Source of the DNA: a virus
Reading direction: 5' to 3' (one strand)
Length of the DNA stretch: 64,000 nucleotides
Virus record (IMG/VR): IMGVR_UViG_3300036834_000211
Span: 50,542 to 114,541 of that record
Part shown: in pieces, positions 54,980-62,674 of the stretch
Layout of the letters: the number at the start of each line of letters is the position of its first letter
How positions within the stretch are numbered: position 1 is the first letter of the stretch
The notes under the pieces: model-generated
The model's database searches: none
The model's input: the letters and a program-made list of their open reading frames with translations, nothing else
Told to the model about the DNA's origin: nothing
Translations under genes and position numbers: made by a program

Positions 54980-57900
54980 ATGAAGTTCACTCGGGTGTTG
55001 ACTGCCGACCAGCCGTTCGACTTCGGCGTTACAGCGTGGATCAGGTGGAAGACCGTCGACACCGTGATCGCCGCTACCGACGGGAGTGTGATTTTCGAAC
55101 AGCGCGGTGTCGAGGTGCCCGAGCAGTGGTCGCAGAACGCGGCGAACATCCTAGCCCAGAAATACTTCCGCAAGGCTGGCGTGCCGGCAGACGGCGAGGC
55201 GATGGCCAGGCATCGGGAGAATGGGATGCCAGACTGGCTCTGGGCGTCCACTCCGCTTCGCGCGTCGGCTGCGATGACTGGTCCGGAGACCTCGGCGAGA
55301 CAGGTGTTCCACCGCATGGCCGGGTGCTGGACCTACTGGGGCTGGCGCGAGGGGATGATCACGGTCGAGGAGGACGCCCGCGTCTTCTACGACGAGGTCT
55401 ACGCTAGCCTGGCCTTTCAGTACGCGGCTCCCAACTCACCGCAGTGGTTCAACACCGGCTTGCACTGGGCCTACGGCATCGAGGGGCCGGACTCCGGTCA
55501 GTGGTACGTCGACGACGTTGACGCCCGTCTTGGTCACTTTCCCGTGCGCCGAATCCACAATAGCTACGAGCGTCCCCAGCCCCACGCCTGCTTCATCCAG
55601 ACCGTCGAGGACGACCTGGTCAACCCGGGAGGCATGATGGATCTGTGGACGAGAGAGGCGCGGCTGTTCAAGCACGGCTCCGGCACTGGGTCTAACTTCA
55701 GCAAGATCAGGGGGAAGGGTGAGCTGCTGTCGGGAGGTGGAGTCAGCAGCGGTCTGATGTCGTTCCTGCGCGTCGGCGACCGCTCAGCTGGCTCGATCAA
55801 GAGCGGTGGCACGACCCGACGCGCCGCCAAGATGGTCGTGCTCGATGCGGACCACCCCGAGATCGAGGACTTCATAGATTGGAAGGCTTCCGAGGAGTAC
55901 AAGGCCGCGTGCATCGCAGTCGGGAGTCGAGTCATTCACGATCGGCTGGTAGGCGTGCCGAGGTTACAAGCTCGGCGTGTTCCTAGATACGATGATGTAC
56001 TGGGTGATGAATTTGGTTGCATACCCCAGTCGCTGATCGAACGAGCGAGGGTTGGCGAGGATAACTGGCCCGTTTATGAGGCGAACTCGTTCGAGGGTGA
56101 GGCCATCGAGACCGTATCGGGTCAGAACTCTAACAACTCGGTGCGCGTTTCGAATGAGTTCCTCCGACGTGTCGATGCAGATGAGAGTCATTGGCTTACG
56201 GCTCGTACTACAGGAGACGTAGTAAGGAGTATTATGGCTCGCGACCTGTGGCTTCGACTGTGCCACGCCGCGTGGGCTAGCGGGGACCCGGGCGTCCAGT
56301 TCGATGATACGATCAACGAGTGGCATACGTGTCCCACCGACGGTCGCATCAATGCGAGCAACCCATGCGCGGAATATCTCTTCCTCGACGACACCGCGTG
56401 TAATCTAGCCTCCCTCCGCCTGACGAGGTTCCTGCCTCTCGATGACGACGCCCTGACAAAGTTCGAGCACGTCGTCCGCTTGTGGACCGTCGTGTTGGAG
56501 ATCTCGGTCCACATGGCGTCGTTCCCATCCGAGGCCATCGCCCGCAACTCCCACTTGTACCGCACATTGGGGCTCGGCTATGCCGACCTCGGTGGCCTGC
56601 TGATGCGGTTGGCCATTCCCTACGCCTCCGACGAGGGCCGCGCCCTGGCCGCGGGTCTGACCGCTCTGATGACGGGCGTCGCCTACCGGACCAGCGCAGA
56701 GATGGCTCAGGAGGTTGGTACATTCCCGCGGTGGGAGGCGAACGAGGAGTGCATGAGGCGGGTGCTGTGCAAGCACGCGAATGGTCTCCGATCCGACGGT
56801 ACTCAGAATATCCGGGATAGGTGCATGTCGGCCTGGGTTAGTGTGATTCATGCCCCGTCCTTCCGCAACGCCCAGGTGACCAACCTCGCACCGACCGGCA
56901 CCATCTCGTTCGTGATGGACTGCGACACCACCGGGGTCGAGCCGGACTTCGCGCTGGTCAAGGAGAAGAAGCTGGCTGGTGGCGGTTCTATGCGGATCGT
57001 CAACCAGGCGGTACCCGAGGCACTCGGCAGGCTTGGCTATACCGACGGGATAAGCAAAGTTATTGTGGATAATATCGAGAAGGGACTGGGTTGGGGTCCG
57101 CCGTTCGGTGTTTCTAAACCTCATATGTCGGTCTTCGCCTGCGCCGGCGACATCAGCGCGGATGACCACGTCAGGATGGTCGCCACGGTGCAGCCCTTCC
57201 TATCCGGCGCGGCGAGTAAGACGGTCAACCTGCCCCGCGACGCGACCATCGACGATGTAGATCGGGTGTTCCGCCTCGCCGCGAGCCTGGGCGTCAAGAC
57301 GATCTCGATCTACCGGGACGGCAGCAAGCTGTCCCAGCCGCTCAGTGCTGGCAATGTATTGCAAGCGATTCGACCGGAATTAGACGTACTTGCGGATTTG
57401 GATCCGGATGAATTCGAAGAAGAGCGTGAGGAGAAACAGGCGGGGGCAAGACCGGACCCGCCTGGGGGCAGGATTGCCGGTCCCTCCCCCGAGCGTGTGG
57501 CCCCGAGCGACGGAGTGTCGGGGCACTCCCTGCACCGCGGCGCCCGCGAGTACCTCCCGTGGAGACGCGAGCACGGCTGGACCCAGAAGATCAAGATAGG
57601 ACAGGACAGGCAGAGCGTGTTCCTGCGCGTATCCGAGTATCCCGACGGCCGTCCCGGCGAGGTATTCCTGGAGATAGCGGGCGAGGGAAGTACGCTCCGC
57701 GCCCTGGCCAACTGCCTCGCCATCTCGATATCGGTGGGGCTCCAGCGCGGCGTCCCAGTGTCCGAGTATGTGGACCAGCTCGTCGGGCTCAAGTTCGAAC
57801 CGGCCGGCTACGTCGAGGGCCATGATCGCATCAGGTTCGCCAGCTCGATCGCCGACTACATCGGGCGCGAACTGGGGATATCCTATCTGGCCCGCGACGA

Positions 57901-58138
57901 TCTGGCCAACGCACCAGCTTCGATCGAGGAGTCCATCGAGCGCATAGCTGAGGCGTCCGAGATGGCGGACCGGGAGTGGCAGGCAGTTCGTCCCGATGAT
58001 CTACTGGTGGCCTATTCCGAGGCTAAGGTCTGGCAACCGACCGGGGATCCGTGCCCTCGGTGCGGCTCGCTACTGCGACGGAGCGGGACCTGCCGCTCGT
58101 GCTCGAACTGCTCGTACGACGAGGGGTGCAGTGGCTAG
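54980..58138 (+). CDS. nrdJ: Class II (adenosylcobalamin-dependent) ribonucleotide reductase
   Basis: A 1052-residue protein with GGGGAG upstream of its ATG. It reduces ribonucleotides to deoxyribonucleotides using vitamin B12. Visible motifs: substrate Cys in PHACFIQTVED, GSGTGSNFSKIRGKGE, the GQNSNNSVRVSNEF stretch, the thiyl-radical NPCAEYLFLDD region, and APTGTISFVMDCDTTGVEP. A C-terminal domain (about 900-1050) ends with CPRCGSLLRRSGTCRSCSNC, the Cys-rich tail that recycles the active site. No separate beta subunit is present or needed. It supplies dNTPs when the host is resting. Confidence 0.9.
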   Translation: MKFTRVLTADQPFDFGVTAWIRWKTVDTVIAATDGSVIFEQRGVEVPEQWSQNAANILAQKYFRKAGVPADGEAMARHRENGMPDWLWASTPLRASAAMTGPETSARQVFHRMAGCWTYWGWREGMITVEEDARVFYDEVYASLAFQYAAPNSPQWFNTGLHWAYGIEGPDSGQWYVDDVDARLGHFPVRRIHNSYERPQPHACFIQTVEDDLVNPGGMMDLWTREARLFKHGSGTGSNFSKIRGKGELLSGGGVSSGLMSFLRVGDRSAGSIKSGGTTRRAAKMVVLDADHPEIEDFIDWKASEEYKAACIAVGSRVIHDRLVGVPRLQARRVPRYDDVLGDEFGCIPQSLIERARVGEDNWPVYEANSFEGEAIETVSGQNSNNSVRVSNEFLRRVDADESHWLTARTTGDVVRSIMARDLWLRLCHAAWASGDPGVQFDDTINEWHTCPTDGRINASNPCAEYLFLDDTACNLASLRLTRFLPLDDDALTKFEHVVRLWTVVLEISVHMASFPSEAIARNSHLYRTLGLGYADLGGLLMRLAIPYASDEGRALAAGLTALMTGVAYRTSAEMAQEVGTFPRWEANEECMRRVLCKHANGLRSDGTQNIRDRCMSAWVSVIHAPSFRNAQVTNLAPTGTISFVMDCDTTGVEPDFALVKEKKLAGGGSMRIVNQAVPEALGRLGYTDGISKVIVDNIEKGLGWGPPFGVSKPHMSVFACAGDISADDHVRMVATVQPFLSGAASKTVNLPRDATIDDVDRVFRLAASLGVKTISIYRDGSKLSQPLSAGNVLQAIRPELDVLADLDPDEFEEEREEKQAGARPDPPGGRIAGPSPERVAPSDGVSGHSLHRGAREYLPWRREHGWTQKIKIGQDRQSVFLRVSEYPDGRPGEVFLEIAGEGSTLRALANCLAISISVGLQRGVPVSEYVDQLVGLKFEPAGYVEGHDRIRFASSIADYIGRELGISYLARDDLANAPASIEESIERIAEASEMADREWQAVRPDDLLVAYSEAKVWQPTGDPCPRCGSLLRRSGTCRSCSNCSYDEGCSG

Positions 58139-58141
58139 ATG

Positions 58142-58232
58142 GAAATCGTCTACAAGGCTCGTCCAGCCCGATGAGAGCAGGGGCCGCCATATGGGTAGCT
58201 CCCAAGCCTTTTGTCAAGCTGGATGGCACGCA
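58142..58232 (-). repeat. Intergenic repeat family, copy C
   Basis: It starts 3 nt after the nrdJ stop, in reverse orientation to A and B. GAAATCGTC at 58142 is the complement of the A/B end block, and TCAAGCTGGATGGCACGCA (58214-58232) is the complement of their start arm. The interior can pair imperfectly (GGGGC with GCTCC), at the place where A and B have hairpins of different sequence. The outer arm extends to CCAGCGCTGG, shared with copy D. Confidence 0.6.
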
Positions 58233-58266
58233 TCTTCCAGCGCTGGGCTGATTGAGGGGGTCTAGT

Positions 58267-58617
58267 ATGTCCCACCGAGTGGGTCGCATGTCTCGCGGGA
58301 AGAATTGGGGCCCGACTCGCTTGATCTCGCCCCCACCGCTGGACCCCAAGATCGCTCGCCTGCGCGCGGCACGATTGGCTCGCGACGCCGACCGACCGAA
58401 GGTCTACCTAAACGAGCACCACCGCGTGTTCGGTCTGGAGGATGAGATCCCGTTCGGCAAGCACAAGGGGATGAAGATCGCTGACATCCTCGACGTCGAG
58501 TACAGTTACGTGACTTGGTTGTTGGAGAACACCGACTTTGAGATGAGCCCCGATGCCGAGGCCGAGTATCAGTCCCGGCTGGATCCGAGGAGGCCGGGAG
58601 GCGTGTGGGTCGATTAG
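58267..58617 (+). CDS. DUF3820-like protein
   Basis: A 116-residue protein; ATG 58267 has GAGGGGG upstream. The second half, EDEIPFGKHKGMKIADILDV then YSYVTWLLENTDFEM, is a DUF3820-like module, also found at the C-terminus of exonuclease X-like proteins. The N-terminus is basic. It has no nuclease domain. Last plus-strand gene before the converging minus-strand operon. Confidence 0.65.
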   Translation: MSHRVGRMSRGKNWGPTRLISPPPLDPKIARLRAARLARDADRPKVYLNEHHRVFGLEDEIPFGKHKGMKIADILDVEYSYVTWLLENTDFEMSPDAEAEYQSRLDPRRPGGVWVD

Positions 58618-58623
58618 AGTTTT

Positions 58624-58647
58624 CGTCCTCTAGTACCTCGGAGGACG
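58624..58647. terminator. Hairpin between convergent genes
   Basis: CGTCCTC and GAGGACG pair around a 10-nt loop, with TT(A)T after it on the plus strand and a run of T just before it. It lies between convergent transcription units, where a bidirectional terminator is expected. Confidence 0.4.
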
Positions 58648-58661
58648 TTATCGAGTGGGAA

Positions 58662-58766
58662 TCAGTTAGCGCCTAGTGCCTTCAGTGTCAATTCCACCGT
58701 AACTGCCAGTCCCAAGGCTATGAAGACGTACAGCGCGGTGATGAAGACTTCGCGCAGTTGGTTCAT
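58662..58766 (-). CDS. Small single-pass membrane protein
   Basis: A 34-residue protein, ATGA-coupled to the zinc-finger gene upstream. Residues about 8-26 (FITALYVFIALGLAVTVEL) form a transmembrane helix. Last gene of the minus-strand operon. Function unknown. Confidence 0.5.
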   Translation of the reverse strand: MNQLREVFITALYVFIALGLAVTVELTLKALGAN

Positions 58767-58945
58767 TCCGTCTCCTCTTCCTCATCTGAAAGATGATGTT
58801 CGTCATAGTGCATGTAGTTCCAGTGCCTCGCGACGTCTTGCTTCTTGGTCTTCCACTTCCTGTACGGAGTGATGTAGTTGCAGTCGCGGCAGCCGTGCTT
58901 TCCGTCCCCCTTGTAGACGATCAGATGTGCGGGCGAGTTGTTCAT
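58763..58945 (-). CDS. Small C2H2 zinc-finger-like protein
   Basis: A 60-residue protein. CRDCNYITPYRKWKTKKQ, then DVARHWNYMHYDEH contains a Cys pair and a His pair with C2H2-like spacing and a basic helix, as in zinc fingers. The C-terminus is very acidic (SDEEEETE). TAATG overlap with the helicase stop. DNA binding is inferred. Confidence 0.6.
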   Translation of the reverse strand: MNNSPAHLIVYKGDGKHGCRDCNYITPYRKWKTKKQDVARHWNYMHYDEHHLSDEEEETE

Positions 58946-60759
58946 TAGAATGGTACCTCGTCCTCGACTAGATCGTTGATCTGCTCGACGACCTCCTTCC
59001 TCCTCTCCTCCAGCGCCCGAAGCGCCTCCGACGTCGCGTCGATCGCTGCTAGTAGCGGATCGGGTTGTGGTGCCTCGATCGTCGGCGTCCTCGCGTCCAT
59101 TGCCGTCGTGATCGTCTCCTGCTTGTCGATGGTCATGTTGGCCATCCAGGAGTCTACGCTGTTGACGAACACCAAGTGCTGGACTAGGACACTGCCGACC
59201 TGACCAATCCGGTGGAGTCGGTCCTCGCACTGGCTCATGTTGCCCGGGACCAGGTCCTCCTCGGCGAAGATCGCGAGCTGTGATGCCGTCAGTGTCAATC
59301 CCACACCCGCCGCTCGGATCGACCCGATGAATAGACGGCAGAACGGGTCGTGCTGGAACCGGTCGACCTCGTCCGTCCTCGCCGCCGCCGGGGTCTCGCC
59401 GGTGACCACGGCTGCGGTCGGGAACGCTTCGCGCAGCGCGTGGGCCACGTCGTGATGATAGATGAAGACGACCACCTTGTCGACGTTTTCTAGGCACTCC
59501 GTCACGTGGCTGATGACGTGCGGTATCTTGGCAACGGCGGTGGCGTGCCTGAGGGCTGCTATCTCCGCGAAGCCCACCTTCAGGTGTCCGTGCAGCTCGC
59601 GCATCGCCGCGACGTAGGCCTCTCGGTCGCCGACCCTCTTCGCCTCCTTGGCGGCCTCCTCGGCCCGATCGATCATCTGCTTGTGACGCTGGAAGGCGGA
59701 CCACTCGCGCTGGACTGTGCTCGAGGCCCCGTTGGTCGGAATGACGATGATCTGGCGTTGCTTGGGCGGCAGCTCGGTCAGGACGTCGGCCTTCAGGCGC
59801 CGGATCATGAACTTGGAGCGCAACTTGGTCTGCAGCTCCTCCAGGTTGGAGGCACCCGAGAAGTCCCAGCCGTAGCCGTTGTGCGTCGCGCCGCAGTAGC
59901 GCATGGCGAATTTGAAGAACGACTTCCCCAGATCGCCCGGGTCGACCTCGTGAACCAGCGTCCACAGTTCCTTTGGTCGGTTGACGATCGGAGTGCCGGT
60001 CATGTACACTCGGCGCCGTGCCTTGACGGGGGTCTCCATCGGTGGGCGGATGCCCCGCTCCACCTCAGCCTTGGTTGGCTTGCGCCGGCCGCCGTATAGT
60101 GCCCGGACGCGCCGGACCACCGCCGGCTCACCCTTGGCGAGGTGGCACTCGTCGACCGCTAGCAGGTCCCAATTGACTTGATCGATCGCCTCGCGATGTC
60201 GGTGGAGGATGTCGTAGTTGATGATGACGATGTCATCATCTGGGAACTGGTCGCCCTCGACGATACCGATCGTCATCGGGACGACGAGCCACTTCGTCAG
60301 CTCGCGTGCCCAGTTGATCTTGAGCGATGCGGGGCAGATGACCAGAACGCGACGGATCGTCCGATCGGCGTTGATTAATCCGCCGACCTCTATTGTTTTT
60401 CCTAATCCCATCTCGTCTCCGAGCAAGGCGTCGTTGTGATCGACGATCCACTCGATCCCGGCGAGCTGGAATGGTTTGTACGCAAGCCCCTCGGGCGCCG
60501 GCACCCGGATGGCTGCGCTCGTCGCCCTGCTGGCTTCGATGCTCGCGTTGACCCTCGCCACCTGCTCCTGAGCCTGCTGCATGGCGCTGGGGTCCAGCCG
60601 AGCGGCGGCGACTGGATCCCGCGTGTACCACAGTTTCTCGGTTGGTGAGAAGAACCAGCCGGCCTTCTTCACGACCTCCTTGGTCTCGTGGGACCACTTG
60701 AATCGAGCGAGCCAGCGCTCGCCCTCCTTGGTTATCGCGATGTGGTTGATCTGGCTCAT
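58945..60759 (-). CDS. SNF2-family helicase (SMARCAL1-like)
   Basis: A 604-residue protein with GGGAGAGGA upstream of its ATG. Motif I is GDEMGLGKTIE, Ia VICPASLKINW, II LLAVDECHLAKG (DECH), III YMTGTPIVNRP, and the C-terminal lobe ends with QCEDRLHRIGQVGSV (motif VI). An N-terminal segment WLARFKWSHETKEVVKKAGW resembles the substrate-recognition extension of annealing helicases. It would remodel forks or displace proteins. The acidic C-terminal 60 residues are helical. Confidence 0.85.
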   Translation of the reverse strand: MSQINHIAITKEGERWLARFKWSHETKEVVKKAGWFFSPTEKLWYTRDPVAAARLDPSAMQQAQEQVARVNASIEASRATSAAIRVPAPEGLAYKPFQLAGIEWIVDHNDALLGDEMGLGKTIEVGGLINADRTIRRVLVICPASLKINWARELTKWLVVPMTIGIVEGDQFPDDDIVIINYDILHRHREAIDQVNWDLLAVDECHLAKGEPAVVRRVRALYGGRRKPTKAEVERGIRPPMETPVKARRRVYMTGTPIVNRPKELWTLVHEVDPGDLGKSFFKFAMRYCGATHNGYGWDFSGASNLEELQTKLRSKFMIRRLKADVLTELPPKQRQIIVIPTNGASSTVQREWSAFQRHKQMIDRAEEAAKEAKRVGDREAYVAAMRELHGHLKVGFAEIAALRHATAVAKIPHVISHVTECLENVDKVVVFIYHHDVAHALREAFPTAAVVTGETPAAARTDEVDRFQHDPFCRLFIGSIRAAGVGLTLTASQLAIFAEEDLVPGNMSQCEDRLHRIGQVGSVLVQHLVFVNSVDSWMANMTIDKQETITTAMDARTPTIEAPQPDPLLAAIDATSEALRALEERRKEVVEQINDLVEDEVPF

Positions 60760-60771
60760 GGTCCTCTCCCT

Positions 60772-60921
60772 CTAGGCGAATTTTTGAGCAAAGGTACGTG
60801 CGTCGTCTAACGATCGGAAATACCAGAAGCTCGCACGATATTGGACTGCATATGGTCGTCGGTTGCGCCTGGTTGCGCCGATGAAGATTTTGGTGGGGCC
60901 GATGCTGTCAATTTGGATCAT
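60772..60921 (-). CDS. Small basic hypothetical protein
   Basis: A 49-residue protein with a strong AGGAGG 6 nt upstream of its ATG. Sequence pattern IQIDSIGPTKIFIGATRR, then PYAVQYRASFWYFRSLDDA, a basic strand-rich fold ending in a short helix, like an Arc/AP2-type mini-domain. It is the first gene after the 60984 operator region. Function unknown. Confidence 0.6.
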   Translation of the reverse strand: MIQIDSIGPTKIFIGATRRNRRPYAVQYRASFWYFRSLDDARTFAQKFA

Positions 60922-60983
60922 TGGAACCTCCTGTTATCTCGCTTTACAATATGCGCTTCTGAGCAGGCGTTCGCAAGCCCTTT

Positions 60984-60999
60984 TTGCAGAAAATCGCAA
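60984..60999. promoter_or_regulatory. Operator-like palindrome upstream of the helicase unit
   Basis: TTGCAGAAAATCGCAA fits TTGC-N8-GCAA. On the minus strand a further TTGCGA lies 9 nt downstream of the palindrome, with CATATT 17 nt beyond it, leading into the 60921 gene. A second promoter inside the minus-strand operon is inferred. Confidence 0.55.
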
Positions 61000-61007
61000 A
61001 AATCTAC

Positions 61008-61079
61008 TTAGCTGACTGCCCAGCAGAGGATCGCCGCGAGCAGGATTGCCCACGGCGCGAGCGCGCCGAGCCAGGTCAC
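61008..61079 (-). CDS. Tiny membrane peptide (tentative)
   Basis: A 23-residue frame starting at GTG that overlaps the alpha-CTD gene stop (GTGA). Almost entirely hydrophobic (WLGALAPWAILLAAILCWAV). The coupling is the only support for translation. Confidence 0.35.
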   Translation of the reverse strand: MTWLGALAPWAILLAAILCWAVS

Positions 61080-61546
61080 GGCACCCTCCGCAGTTCGAGA
61101 CCTACATTGTCGAGGACCTCGACGACCTCGCGGAGCGAGCGCCGGCCGAAGTGCCTCAGTGAGAGCAGCTCCTCCCTCGACTTGGACGCGAGGTCTCCAA
61201 TCGTGGTGATGCCGGCAATGCGCAGGCAGTTGATGGATCGTACCGACAGCTCTAGATCGTCGATGCTCCGGTCTGATACCCTGGCGATCCGTATTGCTTC
61301 GGTACCGCCGAACAGGGCCTCCTCCATCGAGGTGAGGTTCCCGAGTTCCCTGATTAGCTCACCGCGCCGCCGCAGGATCTCCGGGTAGGCCTGTCCCTGG
61401 TAGATCTTGCGCTCCCGCTCGGGGTCCACCTTCCGATCGGTGAAGATGCCGGCCGTAGATATGCGATCGGTGTAGCCTGCTGCCTTGGGGCGGAACCACG
61501 CCTGGTGGTAGTTGGACCAGATGAGGTATGGTAGGTCGGCCATCAC
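61076..61546 (-). CDS. Protein with RNA polymerase alpha C-terminal domain
   Basis: A 156-residue protein with GGAG upstream. Residues about 95-150 (IDDLELSVRSINCLRIAGI, then IGDLASKSREELLSLRHFGR and SLREVVEVLDNVGLELR) match the bacterial alpha-CTD. The residues that bind UP-element DNA in E. coli alpha (R265, N268, C269, G296, S299, E302) have identical counterparts, and K298 is Arg. The N-terminal part starts with a short phage domain (YLIWSNYHQAWFRPKAAGYT). It could recruit or titrate host polymerase at phage or host promoters. Confidence 0.8.
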   Translation of the reverse strand: MMADLPYLIWSNYHQAWFRPKAAGYTDRISTAGIFTDRKVDPERERKIYQGQAYPEILRRRGELIRELGNLTSMEEALFGGTEAIRIARVSDRSIDDLELSVRSINCLRIAGITTIGDLASKSREELLSLRHFGRRSLREVVEVLDNVGLELRRVP

Positions 61547-61734
61547 TCGTGCTCCTCGTATGGATGTAGAACCTTGTCGATGAAATCGCCGAGCGTCAGC
61601 TCCACGCGCACGTCGGCGACTACGACTCCGGTGACTAGGACGTGCTCGTTCTCGCCGAGGTTCTTCCTGGCGAGGCGGAGGGTCTTCAGGAGTCGCAGTG
61701 CGTCCTCTGCGTTCAGGTCACCATTGAAGTTCAT
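61543..61734 (-). CDS. Small hypothetical protein
   Basis: A 63-residue protein; ATG 61734 is chosen for AGGAG 7 nt upstream. An in-frame ATG 61782 overlapping the DUF6011 stop would add 16 residues. Pattern NAEDALRLLKTLRLARKNLG, then VTGVVVADVRVELTLGDFID. ATGA-coupled to the alpha-CTD gene. No family recognised. Confidence 0.5.
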   Translation of the reverse strand: MNFNGDLNAEDALRLLKTLRLARKNLGENEHVLVTGVVVADVRVELTLGDFIDKVLHPYEEHE

Positions 61735-61778
61735 TTGGATTCTCCTGTCCCAGTGTGTCCCTACCTTGTCGGACATTT

Positions 61779-62207
61779 TCATATTCCCATCTTGCCGATG
61801 CACTCGGGGCCGAAGCCCCGGTCGATCGACTCGTCGACGGTCAGCTTGCGACCGCACCGCCCGCAGGTGCCGGCGTGCCTGACCTCGACCTCGGGGGGCA
61901 TTCGCCCCGCGTCGACGTGCTGCCAGAAGTAGCGGAACGCCCGGACCGGCACCGAGTCTTCCTTGTAGCGGGACTTGCCGGTGAGTTTGAACGTCCCGTT
62001 GATCACTCCCACGTAGCTGTAGTCCGATTCGTTGTCCGGGCCGGTCAGGAGCCCGACGAACCACAGATCCTTGTACTGCTCTCGCGGTCCGTCCTTGGCT
62101 CGGCTGACCTTGTAGGTGTACCGCGCGCCGGTGCGCTGGCTCGTGAGTGTCAGGGTCGCGTGCCCGGCCAGAGTGTAGGTCTTGACGTCTGCTGCGTTGT
62201 CGAACAT
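61779..62207 (-). CDS. DUF6011-type zinc-finger protein
   Basis: A 142-residue protein with GGGGG upstream. The C-terminus CGRCGRKLTVDESIDRGFGP followed by EC is the DUF6011 motif, a four-Cys zinc knuckle common in phage proteins. The N-terminal 110 residues (ATLTLTSQRTGARYTYKVSR) are beta rich and include YSYVGVING. Function unknown; often near phage regulatory genes. Confidence 0.7.
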   Translation of the reverse strand: MFDNAADVKTYTLAGHATLTLTSQRTGARYTYKVSRAKDGPREQYKDLWFVGLLTGPDNESDYSYVGVINGTFKLTGKSRYKEDSVPVRAFRYFWQHVDAGRMPPEVEVRHAGTCGRCGRKLTVDESIDRGFGPECIGKMGI

Positions 62208-62220
62208 CTCAAACCCCCTT

Positions 62221-62493
62221 TTATAGCGTCACGTCGGTGCGGCGGATGCAACTCGGATGCTTCTTCGAGTAAACCCGCTTGAGTGTGAATCCGAGGGCTT
62301 CGAAGCAGGATTCGGCGTCGACCATCATGGTCGGAAAGCGCAGCCTCGTGTCCATCCTGATGCAGCTTACTAGGTATGAGACAGACTGGCTCCCGTCCGG
62401 GCACTTTGCCAGGTGCTCCAGGATGTAGGTTTGAAGGGTCTCGACCTGCTTTGGGCTGAATCGGATCGTCGAGTTCCAGAGATCTATGTCCAT
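62221..62493 (-). CDS. Small hypothetical protein, first of the right minus operon
   Basis: A 90-residue protein with GAGG upstream of its ATG. Helical N-terminus (SPKQVETLQTYILEHLAKCP) and a basic C-terminus (LKRVYSKKHPSCIRRTD). It lies directly behind the operator and promoter at 62530. Function unknown. Confidence 0.55.
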   Translation of the reverse strand: MDIDLWNSTIRFSPKQVETLQTYILEHLAKCPDGSQSVSYLVSCIRMDTRLRFPTMMVDAESCFEALGFTLKRVYSKKHPSCIRRTDVTL

Positions 62494-62517
62494 TTCATCT
62501 TCCTCTTCAACGCTACG

Positions 62518-62545
62518 AATTTAGCAGGTTTGCAGAAAACTGCAA
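62518..62545 (-). promoter_or_regulatory. Minus-strand promoter overlapped by a perfect operator
   Basis: TTGCAGAAAACTGCAA (62530-62545) is a perfect palindrome. On the minus strand TTGCAG is a -35, with TAAATT 16 nt later as -10. From the palindrome through the next 8 bases the sequence is identical to the plus-strand promoter at 19604. It drives the 62493 to 58662 operon and would be shut by the operator-binding protein. Confidence 0.6.
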
Positions 62546-62582
62546 GCGAAAAATGCATCAACCTGGAAAAAAAAAATGCCTC

Positions 62583-62611
62583 TTGCAGGAGTGGAGCCTC
62601 TGCTTTATACT
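62583..62611 (+). promoter_or_regulatory. Plus-strand promoter of the late operon
   Basis: TTGCAG, a 17-nt spacer and TATACT. It drives the NusG-like gene at 62675 and the fibre gene behind it. The A-rich run just upstream (62566-62577) could be a UP element for an alpha-CTD. The palindrome at 62530 lies about 40 nt further up. Confidence 0.65.
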
Positions 62612-62674
62612 GCCCGGTAGCGTTCTGCGGGGATCCCAGGGTTTTGAGCCACATGGGAAAGCGGTAGCTACCAG

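Noticed and set aside
55900-56160. Intein in the ribonucleotide reductase
   Set aside because: The stretch after EEYKAACIAVGSR looked unusual, but length and motif order fit an ordinary phage class II enzyme, with no splicing motifs.
58763-59965. Long minus-strand frame overlapping the helicase
   Set aside because: Only its last 60 codons (58945 to 58763) form a real gene; the rest is an out-of-frame reading of the SNF2 helicase.
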